Below are positions 34,308 through 42,702 of a DNA stretch of 51,800 bases, one piece after another. Within the stretch, counting starts at the first letter, position 1, and each line of letters starts with the position of its first letter. The notes under the pieces were generated by a model. That model was given only the letters and a program-made list of their open reading frames with translations. It was not told where the DNA came from and did no database searches. Origin of the DNA: Alphaproteobacteria bacterium (GTDB taxonomy: Bacteria; Pseudomonadota; Alphaproteobacteria; Rhizobiales; Xanthobacteraceae); contig VAZG01000193.1 in NCBI GenBank assembly GCA_005885285.1, forward strand, positions 1 through 51,800, given 5' to 3'. The position numbers and the translations under genes are program-made.

Positions 34308-36512
34308 CTAATGCGTCAGCACGATCGATACCTGGATCTGCCCGCGCTTGCGCAAGACCTCCAGCGACACGTCGTCGTTGTGGCGGCGTATCCGCAAGTC
34401 CACACTCGCGTCTGCCAATCTCAGCTCGCGCAGGATCACCTCGTTGAGGAAGGCGGGCAGGCGCGGGTTACGCAGACGGATCTCGCCACGCTTAGCATCG
34501 AATTCGAGACCGAGTGCGGCCTCGAGCAACGTGAACGGCGTCGCGCTGGCCCAGGCCTGCGGCGCGCATGCGACTGGATAAAGTGTCGGCCCGCGATGCT
34601 TCTCGCGCCGGAAGCCGCAGAACAACTCGGGCAGTCGCCGCAAATCCATGTAGGCAGCGGCGTCGAACAGACCCTTGAACACTTGCTCGACCGAATGTTT
34701 GAGGCCGTAGCGGGCAAGGCCGAGCGCGATCAGCGCGTTGTCATGAGGCCAGATCGAGCCGTCGTGATAGGACATCGGATTGTAGCGGGCTTGGCCCAGC
34801 GCCACCGTGCGGATGCCCCAGCCGGTGAAGAAATGCGGTCGCATCAGATCGGCGGCGACCTTGCGGGCGCGGTCCTCACGCACCATGCCGCTGAACAACA
34901 ATTGCCCGGCGTTGGAGCTGCGGACCTTGCAGGGTTGCTTGGCCCCATCGAGCGCGAGCGCATAGGTGCCGAGTTCCTCGCACCAGAATGCTTCCTCAAA
35001 TCGTTCGGCGAGCCGTTCTGCTTCAGCCTCCAACTTTTGTGCCAACTCGCGTTTGCCGAGCCGCAACGCGCAACGCGCCGCCAGCCGCTTGCCGGCGAAC
35101 ACATAGCCCTGCACTTCGGCAAGCGCGATATAGCCTTCGGCTAGACAGCCATCGGCGTGAAAGATCGCATCATAGGAATCCTTCCAGCCTTGATTGGCGA
35201 GGCCCTGTTCCGAGGCGCGCTGATATTCGATGAAGCCGTCGCCGTCGGGATCGCCGGCCCCGTCGATCCAGCGCAACGCCGCTTCGATCGCGGGCCAGAG
35301 CTCGACAAGCGTCTCTTCGTCGCCGGTCCGCTCGACATAGAGGCCCGCAAGCAGCACGAACAGCGGCGTCGCATCGACGCTGCCGTAGTAATGCGCAAAC
35401 GGCACCTCGCGCAGCGCCGCCATTTCGCCGCCGCGCATTTCATGCAGGATTTTTCCGGGCTCGGCGTCGTCGAGCGGATCGATCGCCGTTGCCTGATGGA
35501 AGGCAAGCCGCTTCAGCACGCCGCGCGCGACCCGCGGGTCGATCCACAGCATTTGCAGCGCGGTGATGATTCCGTCGCGGCCGAAGGTCGTCGAATACCA
35601 GGGAATCCCAGCATAGGGATATCTCCCCTGCGGCGTATCCGTCATCAGTATGTTGAGGTCGGCCATCGACTGGCACAGCACCTCGTTGAAGATGTCGTTG
35701 GAGGTTTCGACGCTGGCGGCGCCTGCGGTCGACCGGCGCATTTCGCGGCGATGCGCCAATAGTCCGGAAAAAAAACGTTCGGGTTTCAGCCCCGCGGGCT
35801 TGTTGCAGGAGACCGCGACAAACAGCGAACTGGTCTGATGCAGCTCCAGATCGAAATGCCAGGTCGCGGCGTTCACTGCAAGCCGCGTCGGCCGCGGATC
35901 GAAATGCAGTGCGGTCGAGCGCACCTCGCCGTCGAGGCCCTTATATTCAAGCATCACGTCGGCCGGACCCAGCAGCTTGCTGGAACCCGTGCCGCGGCGC
36001 GGGCGTTCTTCGCCGCGCACTTCGAACAGGTCGGCAAAATCATTGTCGAACAGCAGTGTCAGATCGAAGCTCGCAAGCCGGTCGCCGTGATTCTGCAGGC
36101 CGATCCGCTGATATGCCGTTCCGCGCCAGAGGAACAGCGTGCGCACGATATGCAGCATGTCCTTTTGCAGCACGATCCGGCCCTGCCGATAGATATCCGG
36201 ATTGGTGAGATCGACCGTCAAAGCCGAATTGTCGTCGCGCAAGTTCGAGCCCAGCAGCAGCGGCTGCAACTCGTCGAGCACGAGCTCAAGCCGGGCGAGA
36301 TAGCGGGTGTCGGCGTTGAACAGCCCGTCGGGTCCGCCGGCGGACGCACCGATATCGCCATGGCTGTCGAGCACGACGAAGGTGTCGTCATGCTTGAGCG
36401 AGCGCCGCGGCCGCGCCGCGGGGCCGGTCATCGGAATGTAGAACGACTGCTCCGCGGCCAGTTCGACGGTCTGCGATGTCGAGATGATCTGAGTGACGAA
36501 TTCGGCTGACAT
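34308..36512 (-). CDS. Amylo-alpha-1,6-glucosidase / glycogen-debranching-type enzyme
   Basis: The 734-residue protein has an N-terminal beta-rich GDE_N_bis-type domain at about residues 40-235 (FVVLDSHGDIGASAGGPDGLFNADTRYLARLEL, quoted in essence by GLFNADTRYLARLEL) and an (alpha/alpha)6 barrel from about 270 to 700 (AGIPWYSTTFGRDGIITALQ; DSYDAIFHADG; YHDGSIWPHDNALIALG). The barrel acids in FGRDG and SIWPHDN are the likely catalytic region of this GH133-related group. It would remove alpha-1,6-linked glucose or a related branch from a storage glucan. There is no signal peptide. It lies 69 bp after the ABC exporter gene on the same strand and before the PRC-barrel gene. Confidence 0.9.
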   Translation of the reverse strand: MSAEFVTQIISTSQTVELAAEQSFYIPMTGPAARPRRSLKHDDTFVVLDSHGDIGASAGGPDGLFNADTRYLARLELVLDELQPLLLGSNLRDDNSALTVDLTNPDIYRQGRIVLQKDMLHIVRTLFLWRGTAYQRIGLQNHGDRLASFDLTLLFDNDFADLFEVRGEERPRRGTGSSKLLGPADVMLEYKGLDGEVRSTALHFDPRPTRLAVNAATWHFDLELHQTSSLFVAVSCNKPAGLKPERFFSGLLAHRREMRRSTAGAASVETSNDIFNEVLCQSMADLNILMTDTPQGRYPYAGIPWYSTTFGRDGIITALQMLWIDPRVARGVLKRLAFHQATAIDPLDDAEPGKILHEMRGGEMAALREVPFAHYYGSVDATPLFVLLAGLYVERTGDEETLVELWPAIEAALRWIDGAGDPDGDGFIEYQRASEQGLANQGWKDSYDAIFHADGCLAEGYIALAEVQGYVFAGKRLAARCALRLGKRELAQKLEAEAERLAERFEEAFWCEELGTYALALDGAKQPCKVRSSNAGQLLFSGMVREDRARKVAADLMRPHFFTGWGIRTVALGQARYNPMSYHDGSIWPHDNALIALGLARYGLKHSVEQVFKGLFDAAAYMDLRRLPELFCGFRREKHRGPTLYPVACAPQAWASATPFTLLEAALGLEFDAKRGEIRLRNPRLPAFLNEVILRELRLADASVDLRIRRHNDDVSLEVLRKRGQIQVSIVLTH

Positions 36513-36581
36513 AATGACCTCGCGGTTCCCCTCGCCTCGCGAAAACGCAACCGGATTATACGCTATCGCTACCGCTGTCGT

Positions 36582-38345
36582 CTAAGCCGCGAATTTCGTC
36601 AGCCGGCTCATTTCCTGCGTCACCAGCTCGCGATATGGCCCGTGACCCTGCATCAGCCGATCGGGCGGGCCGTCTTCGATGATATTGCCGGCTTTGAGCA
36701 CCACCACGCGATCGAAATTGCGCAGTGTCGCAAGGCGGTGGGCGATCGCGATCACGGTGCGGCCGCGCATCAGGCGGCCGAGCGCCTCTCGGATCGCTTC
36801 CTCGGATTCGCCGTCGAGAGCGGCGGTCGCCTCGTCGAGCAGCAGGATCGGCGCGTCCTTCAGGAAGGCGCGCGCGATCGCGATGCGCTGCCGCTGGCCG
36901 CCCGACAGCTTGACGCCGCGGTCGCCGACCATGGTCGCAAGACCTTCGGGCAGCGTTTCCACGAAGTCGCAGCGCGCTGCGATGGCCGCGCGCAGCACTT
37001 CATCATCGGTGGCGTTCGGCCGGCCGTAGCGGATGTTTTCCAGGATCGAGCGATGGAACAACGAGATGTCCTGCGGCACCACCGAGATCGCCTGCCGCAG
37101 GCTCTGCTGCGTGACCCTCGAGATGTCCTGACCGTCGATCGTGATGCTGCCGTGCTGGACGTCGTAGAACCGCTGCAACAGCGCGAAGATGGTGGACTTG
37201 CCGGCGCCGGATTGCCCGACCAGCCCAACGCGCTGTCCGGGTTGCAGCCGCAGGCTGAACCGTTCGAACACCTGCAGTCCGCCCGGATACTGAAACGAGA
37301 TGTTGTTGAAGACAATGGAGGCACCGCTCTTGACCAGCGGCTCGGCCTCCGGATGGTCCCGCAACTCGTGCGGCAGCAACAGCGTGGCAATGGCTTCGGT
37401 CAGTCGCGCGATATGCTGGGTGACATCGACCAGTGCCACCGCAAGGTCCCGCGTCGCGCTGAGAATGGAAAGTCCGAGCGTGCAGACCAGCACGACATCG
37501 CCGGTGGTGGCGCCGCCGCGCTCCCAAAGCATGATAGCCCAGGCGAGGAGCGCGATGATCAGCGCAACCGTGACGGCGGCGTGGGTGAGCCGTAATTTTT
37601 CCAGATAGCGCAGGCTGCGACCGCGCGCGGCCGTTTCCCGGTTCACGGTCGCGTCGAAGCGGTCGTGCTCGTAGCTCAAGCCGCAGAACGCCCGCACCAG
37701 CGGCATGTTGTTGATGACGTCGACCATCTCGCCGTCGACGGCCGCCGCTTTATCCGCGAAATCATCATGCAGGGGCTTGCCCGCCGCCGCCAAGTGGAAC
37801 ATCGCAATCACCATGCCGCCCGCGATTACGATGAGGCCCGCGGCCATCGGCAGGCTTACCGTCGCGATCAGCGCGATGGCCGCGATCGTAGCAACGCAGG
37901 GCGGCAGCACATTCCAGACGAACATGTTCTCGACGGTGAAAATGGCGTTCGAGGTCGCAGTGATGCGGCTGGTCAGCATTCCCGGCAGCCGGTCGGAAAA
38001 ATAGCTCGGCGCGTGACCGGTCAAGTGACGAAAGATGTCGCGACGCAGATCGCCGGTCACGCCGACGAATGTGAAGCTCGCGGTCCAACTGGCGATCCGC
38101 CACAGAAAATTATCGGCGGCGATCAGCGATATGAGGAAAACGAATGCCAGCCATACGCCTCCCGCGCGCCCCGCGCCGGCGGACAGGCTGTCGACCAGAT
38201 ACTTCACGCCGTATTGCGTGCCCACCGAACAGGCAACCGCCGCAAGGACACAAGTCAGTATCACAACGTGGGATGCCAGCCTTCTGCGCAGATAGCGCAG
38301 CACAAAGGGAAAGGGGCGATGCGCATATCGTGAAAGCTGGTCCAT
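36582..38345 (-). CDS. ABC transporter, fused permease and ATPase
   Basis: The 587-residue half-transporter has an N-terminal six-helix exporter domain at about residues 20-300 and a C-terminal ATPase: Walker A GLVGQSGAGKSTIF, Q-loop VVPQDISLF, signature LSGGQRQRIAIARAF and Walker B ILLLDEATAALDGES. It would work as a homodimer that exports lipid, glycan, peptide or drug. I chose ATG 38345 (MDQLSRYAHRPFPF); the frame is open to a TTG at 38414. It is divergent from the GT4 glycosyltransferase and upstream of the debranching-type enzyme, so export of a glycan or glycolipid is a plausible but unproved role. Confidence 0.92.
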   Translation of the reverse strand: MDQLSRYAHRPFPFVLRYLRRRLASHVVILTCVLAAVACSVGTQYGVKYLVDSLSAGAGRAGGVWLAFVFLISLIAADNFLWRIASWTASFTFVGVTGDLRRDIFRHLTGHAPSYFSDRLPGMLTSRITATSNAIFTVENMFVWNVLPPCVATIAAIALIATVSLPMAAGLIVIAGGMVIAMFHLAAAGKPLHDDFADKAAAVDGEMVDVINNMPLVRAFCGLSYEHDRFDATVNRETAARGRSLRYLEKLRLTHAAVTVALIIALLAWAIMLWERGGATTGDVVLVCTLGLSILSATRDLAVALVDVTQHIARLTEAIATLLLPHELRDHPEAEPLVKSGASIVFNNISFQYPGGLQVFERFSLRLQPGQRVGLVGQSGAGKSTIFALLQRFYDVQHGSITIDGQDISRVTQQSLRQAISVVPQDISLFHRSILENIRYGRPNATDDEVLRAAIAARCDFVETLPEGLATMVGDRGVKLSGGQRQRIAIARAFLKDAPILLLDEATAALDGESEEAIREALGRLMRGRTVIAIAHRLATLRNFDRVVVLKAGNIIEDGPPDRLMQGHGPYRELVTQEMSRLTKFAA

Positions 38346-38551
38346 TGGCTGCAAAATCCGTTGGGAAGGAGGAAAGATCTCAGCGGAACACGTTCCATCG
38401 AACTGAACGGCCAACGCGGCGATCTGGTTCCCGATGCTTCGCAGTCATGGCGTACAATCCCGCAACATCAGTCACGCCGAACATGTGCTTCGAAGTGATG
38501 GCATCAGCAAGGCCGACCGATTAGGTATCCAAGAAGTAACCTTGGCTCCAG

Positions 38552-38576
38552 GGAACTTCGCGGATCGGGGAACGTT
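38552..38576 (+). promoter_or_regulatory. EcfG-type general-stress promoter upstream of the GT4 gene
   Basis: GGAAC at 38552-38556 and CGTT at 38573-38576 are separated by exactly 16 bases. This fits the consensus GGAAC-N16/17-CGTT used by the alphaproteobacterial general stress sigma factor EcfG. The site lies about 90 bp before the GT4 ATG in the right orientation. A perfect palindrome GGGAACGTTCCC (38568-38579) overlaps its -10 part. Two 9-bp GACAGGGGG copies 15 bp apart follow at 38608 and 38623. Confidence 0.6.
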
Positions 38577-38666
38577 CCCTCGTTCGGCATGCCGGTGCCA
38601 CCACCAGGACAGGGGGTACCAAGACAGGGGGCTGTTTATCCATGATCGCAAACAGGAGATGGTGAG

Positions 38667-39737
38667 ATGCGCATCGCGCAGGTTGCTCCACTGACGGAGG
38701 CTGTTCCACCCAAATTCTATGGCGGCACCGAACGGGTGGTCCATTGGCTGACGGAAGAACTGGTAGCACTCGGACATGAAGTCACTCTATTCGCCAGCGG
38801 TGATTCCAGGACGTCCGCGAAACTTGATGCGACTTGGCCGAAGGCGCTGCGCCTCGACGGCTCCGTTCGCGACCCCTACGCGCTGCACATGGTGATGCTG
38901 GAACGGGTGCGGCAGAAATGTGACGACGAGGAATTCGACTTCCTGCATTTCCACCTCGACTATTTTTCGTGGTCGCTGTTTTCCCGGCAGCCGACGCCAT
39001 TTGTGACCACCCTGCACGGCAGGCTCGACCTGCCCGAGCACCAGCCGGTGTTTAATACCTTCCCTTCCGCTCCGGTGATTTCGATCTCGAACGCCCAGCG
39101 GCGGCCGGTGCCGCAGGCCAACTGGGTGCGGACCATCCATCACGGTCTGCCGGAAAACTTGTTGATGCCGAAGCCCGTCAGCCGCGACTATCTCGCCGTG
39201 CTCGGACGGATCGCGCCGGAAAAGCGCGTCGATCGCGCCATCGAGATTGCGACCCGCTGCGGCATTCCGCTCAAGATCGCTGCAAAGGTCGATCGGGCCG
39301 ACCAGGATTATTACGACGAACTGATCTGCCCACTGATCACCCGCAACCCGCTGGTCGAATATATCGGCGAGATCAGCGATCATGAGAAATCGGACTTTCT
39401 CAGCGGCGCAATCGGGTTATTGGTGCCGATCGACTGGCCGGAGCCGTTTGGTCTTGTGATGATCGAAGCCATGGCCTGCGGTACGCCGGTGATCGCCTAC
39501 AACCGCGGCTCGGTCGCTGAAATCATCGACGAGGGCTTGACCGGCTTCGTCGTCGAAGATGAGATCAGTGCCGTCGCCAGGGTCGACCGCCTCGCGGGAT
39601 TGGACCGCGGAGCGATCCGAAAGCAGTTCGAGGCGCGTTTCACCGCCCGCCGCATGGCGCTCGATTATCTTGCGGCCTATCGCGGCCTGATGGAACCCGC
39701 CGAGCCGCGGATCAAGCTCGTGAGCAGCGCCGAATAG
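38667..39737 (+). CDS. Glycosyltransferase family 4
   Basis: The 356-residue GT-B enzyme opens with RIAQVAPLTEAVPPKFYGGTERVV, quoted here in part as PPKFYGGTERVVHWL, the glycine-rich acceptor loop of GT4 proteins. The donor-binding half has GRIAPEKRVDRAIEIA and the EX7E-type motif in PEPFGLVMIEAMACGTPVIA. It would transfer a sugar from a nucleotide or phospho-sugar donor onto a glycan or lipid in the cytoplasm. ATG 38667 follows AGGAGATGGTGAG. It is divergent from the ABC exporter and sits behind an EcfG-type promoter, suggesting induction in stress. It converges with the GntR gene 6 bp away. Confidence 0.92.
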   Translation: MRIAQVAPLTEAVPPKFYGGTERVVHWLTEELVALGHEVTLFASGDSRTSAKLDATWPKALRLDGSVRDPYALHMVMLERVRQKCDDEEFDFLHFHLDYFSWSLFSRQPTPFVTTLHGRLDLPEHQPVFNTFPSAPVISISNAQRRPVPQANWVRTIHHGLPENLLMPKPVSRDYLAVLGRIAPEKRVDRAIEIATRCGIPLKIAAKVDRADQDYYDELICPLITRNPLVEYIGEISDHEKSDFLSGAIGLLVPIDWPEPFGLVMIEAMACGTPVIAYNRGSVAEIIDEGLTGFVVEDEISAVARVDRLAGLDRGAIRKQFEARFTARRMALDYLAAYRGLMEPAEPRIKLVSSAE

Positions 39738-39743
39738 AAGGCA

Positions 39744-40484
39744 TCACTGCATCGCTATCAACTCGGCTTTACCGAAGCGCCGCTCATAGGCCTTGATGTA
39801 GGCTTCCGGCGAAGGTTTGAGGTGCCGCCGGGTCAGCGCGATCAGATCGTCGCGGCGCGAGCTGCGGAGCGCCTTGATCATATCGAGGTGATCGCGCCGC
39901 GCCCGATCGAGCTGCTCCGGAAACGCATTGGCGTAGGAGCGGATGCCGTAGACCTTTTGCGCCAAAAGATCGATGGTCTCGATCAGGCAGGCATTGCCGC
40001 AAAGGCCGAACAACGCCTGGTGGAAACGCAGGTTGCTGTAGAAAACCGTCAACAGCTCGCCCTTGGCGATGGCTGCAGCATGCTCGCGCTGGAGCTCTTC
40101 CAGCCGGTCAATATCCTTTTGCGCGACCGCAAGGGGGATGATGCGGACCGCCATGACTTCGAGTTCTTCACGGACCGCGTAGATTTCCTTGACCTCGGAG
40201 GGGGTAAGCCCGCGAACCATCGCGCCGCGGTTGGGAATGCGCTCCACCAGGCCCTTCTTCTCCAGCTCGAAAAGCGCGAGCCGGACATCGCCGCGATGGG
40301 TCTGAAACAGGTCGCAGAGGTCCTGCTCGATGAGGCGCTCCCGCGGCTGCCGCCGCCCGAGAACAATGTCTTCCTCGATGCGCCTGCCAATGATCGTGGC
40401 TGTCGCGGGTTCGCGCGCAGGCGTTGCGACCTCGCGGGATTTCGGCGCTCGCGCCTTTACCGGTTTGGGCAATCTTGCCGCCAT
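39744..40484 (-). CDS. GntR-family regulator (FCD/FadR type)
   Basis: The 246-residue protein has a winged helix-turn-helix at about residues 30-95 (IIGRRIEEDIVLGRRQPRER, then FQTHRGDVRLALFELEKKGLV) and a helical FCD ligand domain from about residue 103 to 235, with histidines placed to bind metal (RFHQALF; RRDHLDMIKAL). Such regulators usually repress a transport or catabolic operon until a small acid binds. It is divergent from the liv-type importer, which is its probable target, and an ATTGT-AA-ACAAT palindrome lies between them. ATG 40484 follows GGGGAG; a TTG at 40487 is adjacent. Confidence 0.92.
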   Translation of the reverse strand: MAARLPKPVKARAPKSREVATPAREPATATIIGRRIEEDIVLGRRQPRERLIEQDLCDLFQTHRGDVRLALFELEKKGLVERIPNRGAMVRGLTPSEVKEIYAVREELEVMAVRIIPLAVAQKDIDRLEELQREHAAAIAKGELLTVFYSNLRFHQALFGLCGNACLIETIDLLAQKVYGIRSYANAFPEQLDRARRDHLDMIKALRSSRRDDLIALTRRHLKPSPEAYIKAYERRFGKAELIAMQ

Positions 40485-40575
40485 CAACTCCCCACCGGAG
40501 GCTTAGGTCCCGCGCGGCACAACCGGCGGGCCGGACAGCGAAGCCTCCAATTGTGATGATAGTATTGAAAACTAG

Positions 40576-40587
40576 ATTGTAAACAAT
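40576..40587. promoter_or_regulatory. Candidate GntR/FCD operator (ATTGT-AA-ACAAT)
   Basis: A perfect 5-bp-arm inverted repeat sits in the spacer between the divergent GntR gene and the liv-type operon, about 90 bp from both starts. FCD-group GntR regulators often bind TTGTNNACAA-like sites, which this matches. The flanks are AT-rich and could hold both promoters. Confidence 0.55.
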
Positions 40588-40677
40588 TTTTGGCCGCGCT
40601 ACGATCGCTAGCCAACAACAAGCGAGTGGATCGCGCGGACGGAAGTCGGCGGCCATATCGCATCAGGGGGAGACGGC

Positions 40678-41817
40678 ATGACAAAACATCGCCAGCGATC
40701 CGTCGTTGACATCGGAACAGGCGCCAACCGCGTTCTGTCGCAGCGGCAAAGCCGGCGCAAATTCCTGGTGAAGGCAGGCGGCGCGCTCGCGGCCGGCGCG
40801 TTTGGCGCGGTGCCGTTGCGCGGCTGGGCGGCGGACCCCATCAATATCGGCGCCCTCTATCCTACGACCGGGAGCATGGCGCAGATCGGCGTCGGCTGCG
40901 TTGCCGCCGCCAAACTGGCCGCCGAGATGGTCAACGACGCGGGCGGCATCAAGTCGCTCGGCGGCGCCAAGCTCAATCTCATCATCTCCGACGTGCAGAG
41001 CGACACCACGGTGACGCGAACCGAAACCGACCGGCTGATCACCGGCAACAAATTGTCGGCGATCCTCACGCCCTTCGCCCGCGCCTCGCAATTTGCCCAG
41101 GCGCAGCTGCGGATGTCGCGGCTCGTGAGCGACAGGCCGAAAGTCGCCGTGATCTTCGAGAACACCGCGTTCGGCACCTCAACCTCCAACGGCCTGCGCG
41201 AGCAGGCCACCGCCGAAGGCGTCGAGATCGTGCTGTTTGAGCCCTACTCGGCTGGCTTCACCGACGCGAGCCCGCTGATCAACAAGGTCAAGTCATCCGG
41301 CGCCAACGCGCTGTTTTCCGTATCCTATCTCAACGACCTCATCCTGATCGTGCGCACCGTCAAGCAGGTCGGCCTCGACGTCGCGATCAATGGCGGCTCC
41401 GGCGGGTTCGTGATTCCGGATTTCTACAAGAACGTCGGCAAGCTCGCCGAAGGCCTGCAAGGCGTGGCGCACTGGAATCACGACATGGACGCCAATGCCG
41501 AGAAGGTGAACGTCGAATACAAGAAGCGCACCGGCGAGTTCCTGTTCGAATATGCCGGCGGCCTGGTCGCGCAGACCTTCATGATCGCGGATGCGCTGGA
41601 GCGCGCAGGCTCACCCGATCCGCAAAAGGTGCGCGACGCCATCTCCTCGCTCGACGTCTCTTCCGGCTATGCCGCGATGTGCCCCGGCGGCAAGGTGAAG
41701 TTCGGGCCCGATGGCAAGAACATCCACGGCCATCCGGTCGGCGTGCAGTGGCAGAACGGCGATCTTGCCAGCGTCTTTCCGAATGAAGACAAGCGCGCAC
41801 CGCTGATCAAGAGCTAA
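40678..41817 (+). CDS. Branched-chain amino acid-type ABC transporter, substrate-binding protein (LivK-like)
   Basis: This periplasmic type I binding protein of 379 residues has a Tat-type signal (SRRKFLVKAGGALAAGAFG, cleavage near residue 51). The mature part begins PINIGALYPTTGSMAQIG and shows the family's VIFENTAFGTSTSNGL and YAGGLVAQTFMIADAL segments. Between LSAILTPF and RASQFAQAQLRM (residues 127-145) about 40 residues usually present in the family, including the loop that closes the first lobe, are missing without a frame change. The protein may be altered in ligand binding. It is the first gene of the livKHMGF-type operon. The ligand may be an amino acid, amide or aromatic acid. Confidence 0.88.
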   Translation: MTKHRQRSVVDIGTGANRVLSQRQSRRKFLVKAGGALAAGAFGAVPLRGWAADPINIGALYPTTGSMAQIGVGCVAAAKLAAEMVNDAGGIKSLGGAKLNLIISDVQSDTTVTRTETDRLITGNKLSAILTPFARASQFAQAQLRMSRLVSDRPKVAVIFENTAFGTSTSNGLREQATAEGVEIVLFEPYSAGFTDASPLINKVKSSGANALFSVSYLNDLILIVRTVKQVGLDVAINGGSGGFVIPDFYKNVGKLAEGLQGVAHWNHDMDANAEKVNVEYKKRTGEFLFEYAGGLVAQTFMIADALERAGSPDPQKVRDAISSLDVSSGYAAMCPGGKVKFGPDGKNIHGHPVGVQWQNGDLASVFPNEDKRAPLIKS

Positions 41818-41832
41818 GGCCGGTCACGACAA

Positions 41833-42702
41833 ATGCTGGAGACAGTGGCCCAGGCCGTGATCAACGGCCTGCTCATCGGCGGCATCTACGCGCTCGTCTC
41901 TATCGGCGTGACGCTGATTTTCGGCGTGGTCAAGATCGTCAATTTCGCCCAGGGCGAATTCGTGATGATCGGGATGTACATCTCCTTCTATCTCGCCACC
42001 CAGTTCGGCATTGACCCGATCGTCTCGCTGGTCGTCTCGATGCCGGTGCTGTTCGTGATCGGCGTCTTGGTCCAGCATTTCCTGATCCGCCGGGTGCTGG
42101 GGCCGAACGACATGCCCCAGATCTTCCTGACCTTCGCGCTGTCGCTGCTCTTGCTCAATCTCGCGCTGATGCTGTTCACCGCGAACTATCGCACCGTCCA
42201 CACCTCTTATTCGGATGAAGCCTTTCATCTCGCCGGGCTTTACATTCCCGTGGCGAAGCTGATCGCCTTCGTGGTGGCGATGGGCTTGAGCGCCGCGCTC
42301 TGGGTGTTCCTGCACACCACCGATCTCGGCAAGGCGATGCGCGCTGCGGCACAAAACCGCGACGTCGCGACGCTGATGGGCATCAATCCCAACCGCGTGT
42401 TCTGCGTCGCGCTTGGCGTTGCGCTGGCGCTCGCAGGCGCCGCCGGTTCGCTGCTGATGCCATTCTATTCGGCCTATCCCTTTGTCGGACAGGTGTTCGT
42501 GCTGATGGCCTTTGTCGCAGTGGTGCTGGGCACGCTCGGCAATGTCATGGGCGCGCTCATCGCAAGCCTGATGATGGGGATCGCCGAATCGCTCGGCATC
42601 CAGTTCGTCGGCGCCGATTCCGGATTGATCGTGGTGTTCGCCATGCTGCTCTTGACGCTGGCCTTCAAGCCGAACGGCCTTGGCGGCGGAAGGGTGCGCT
42701 AG
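41833..42702 (+). CDS. Branched-chain amino acid-type ABC transporter permease (LivH-like)
   Basis: The 289-residue inner-membrane permease has about eight hydrophobic segments. It opens with AVINGLLIGGIYALVSIGVT and has the LivH marker VKIVNFAQGEFVMIGMY. The cytoplasmic coupling loop AMRAAAQNRDVATLMGINPNRV contacts the ATPase. It starts 15 bp after the binding-protein gene and its stop overlaps the start of the LivM-like gene, so the subunits are translationally coupled. Confidence 0.94.
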   Translation: MLETVAQAVINGLLIGGIYALVSIGVTLIFGVVKIVNFAQGEFVMIGMYISFYLATQFGIDPIVSLVVSMPVLFVIGVLVQHFLIRRVLGPNDMPQIFLTFALSLLLLNLALMLFTANYRTVHTSYSDEAFHLAGLYIPVAKLIAFVVAMGLSAALWVFLHTTDLGKAMRAAAQNRDVATLMGINPNRVFCVALGVALALAGAAGSLLMPFYSAYPFVGQVFVLMAFVAVVLGTLGNVMGALIASLMMGIAESLGIQFVGADSGLIVVFAMLLLTLAFKPNGLGGGRVR

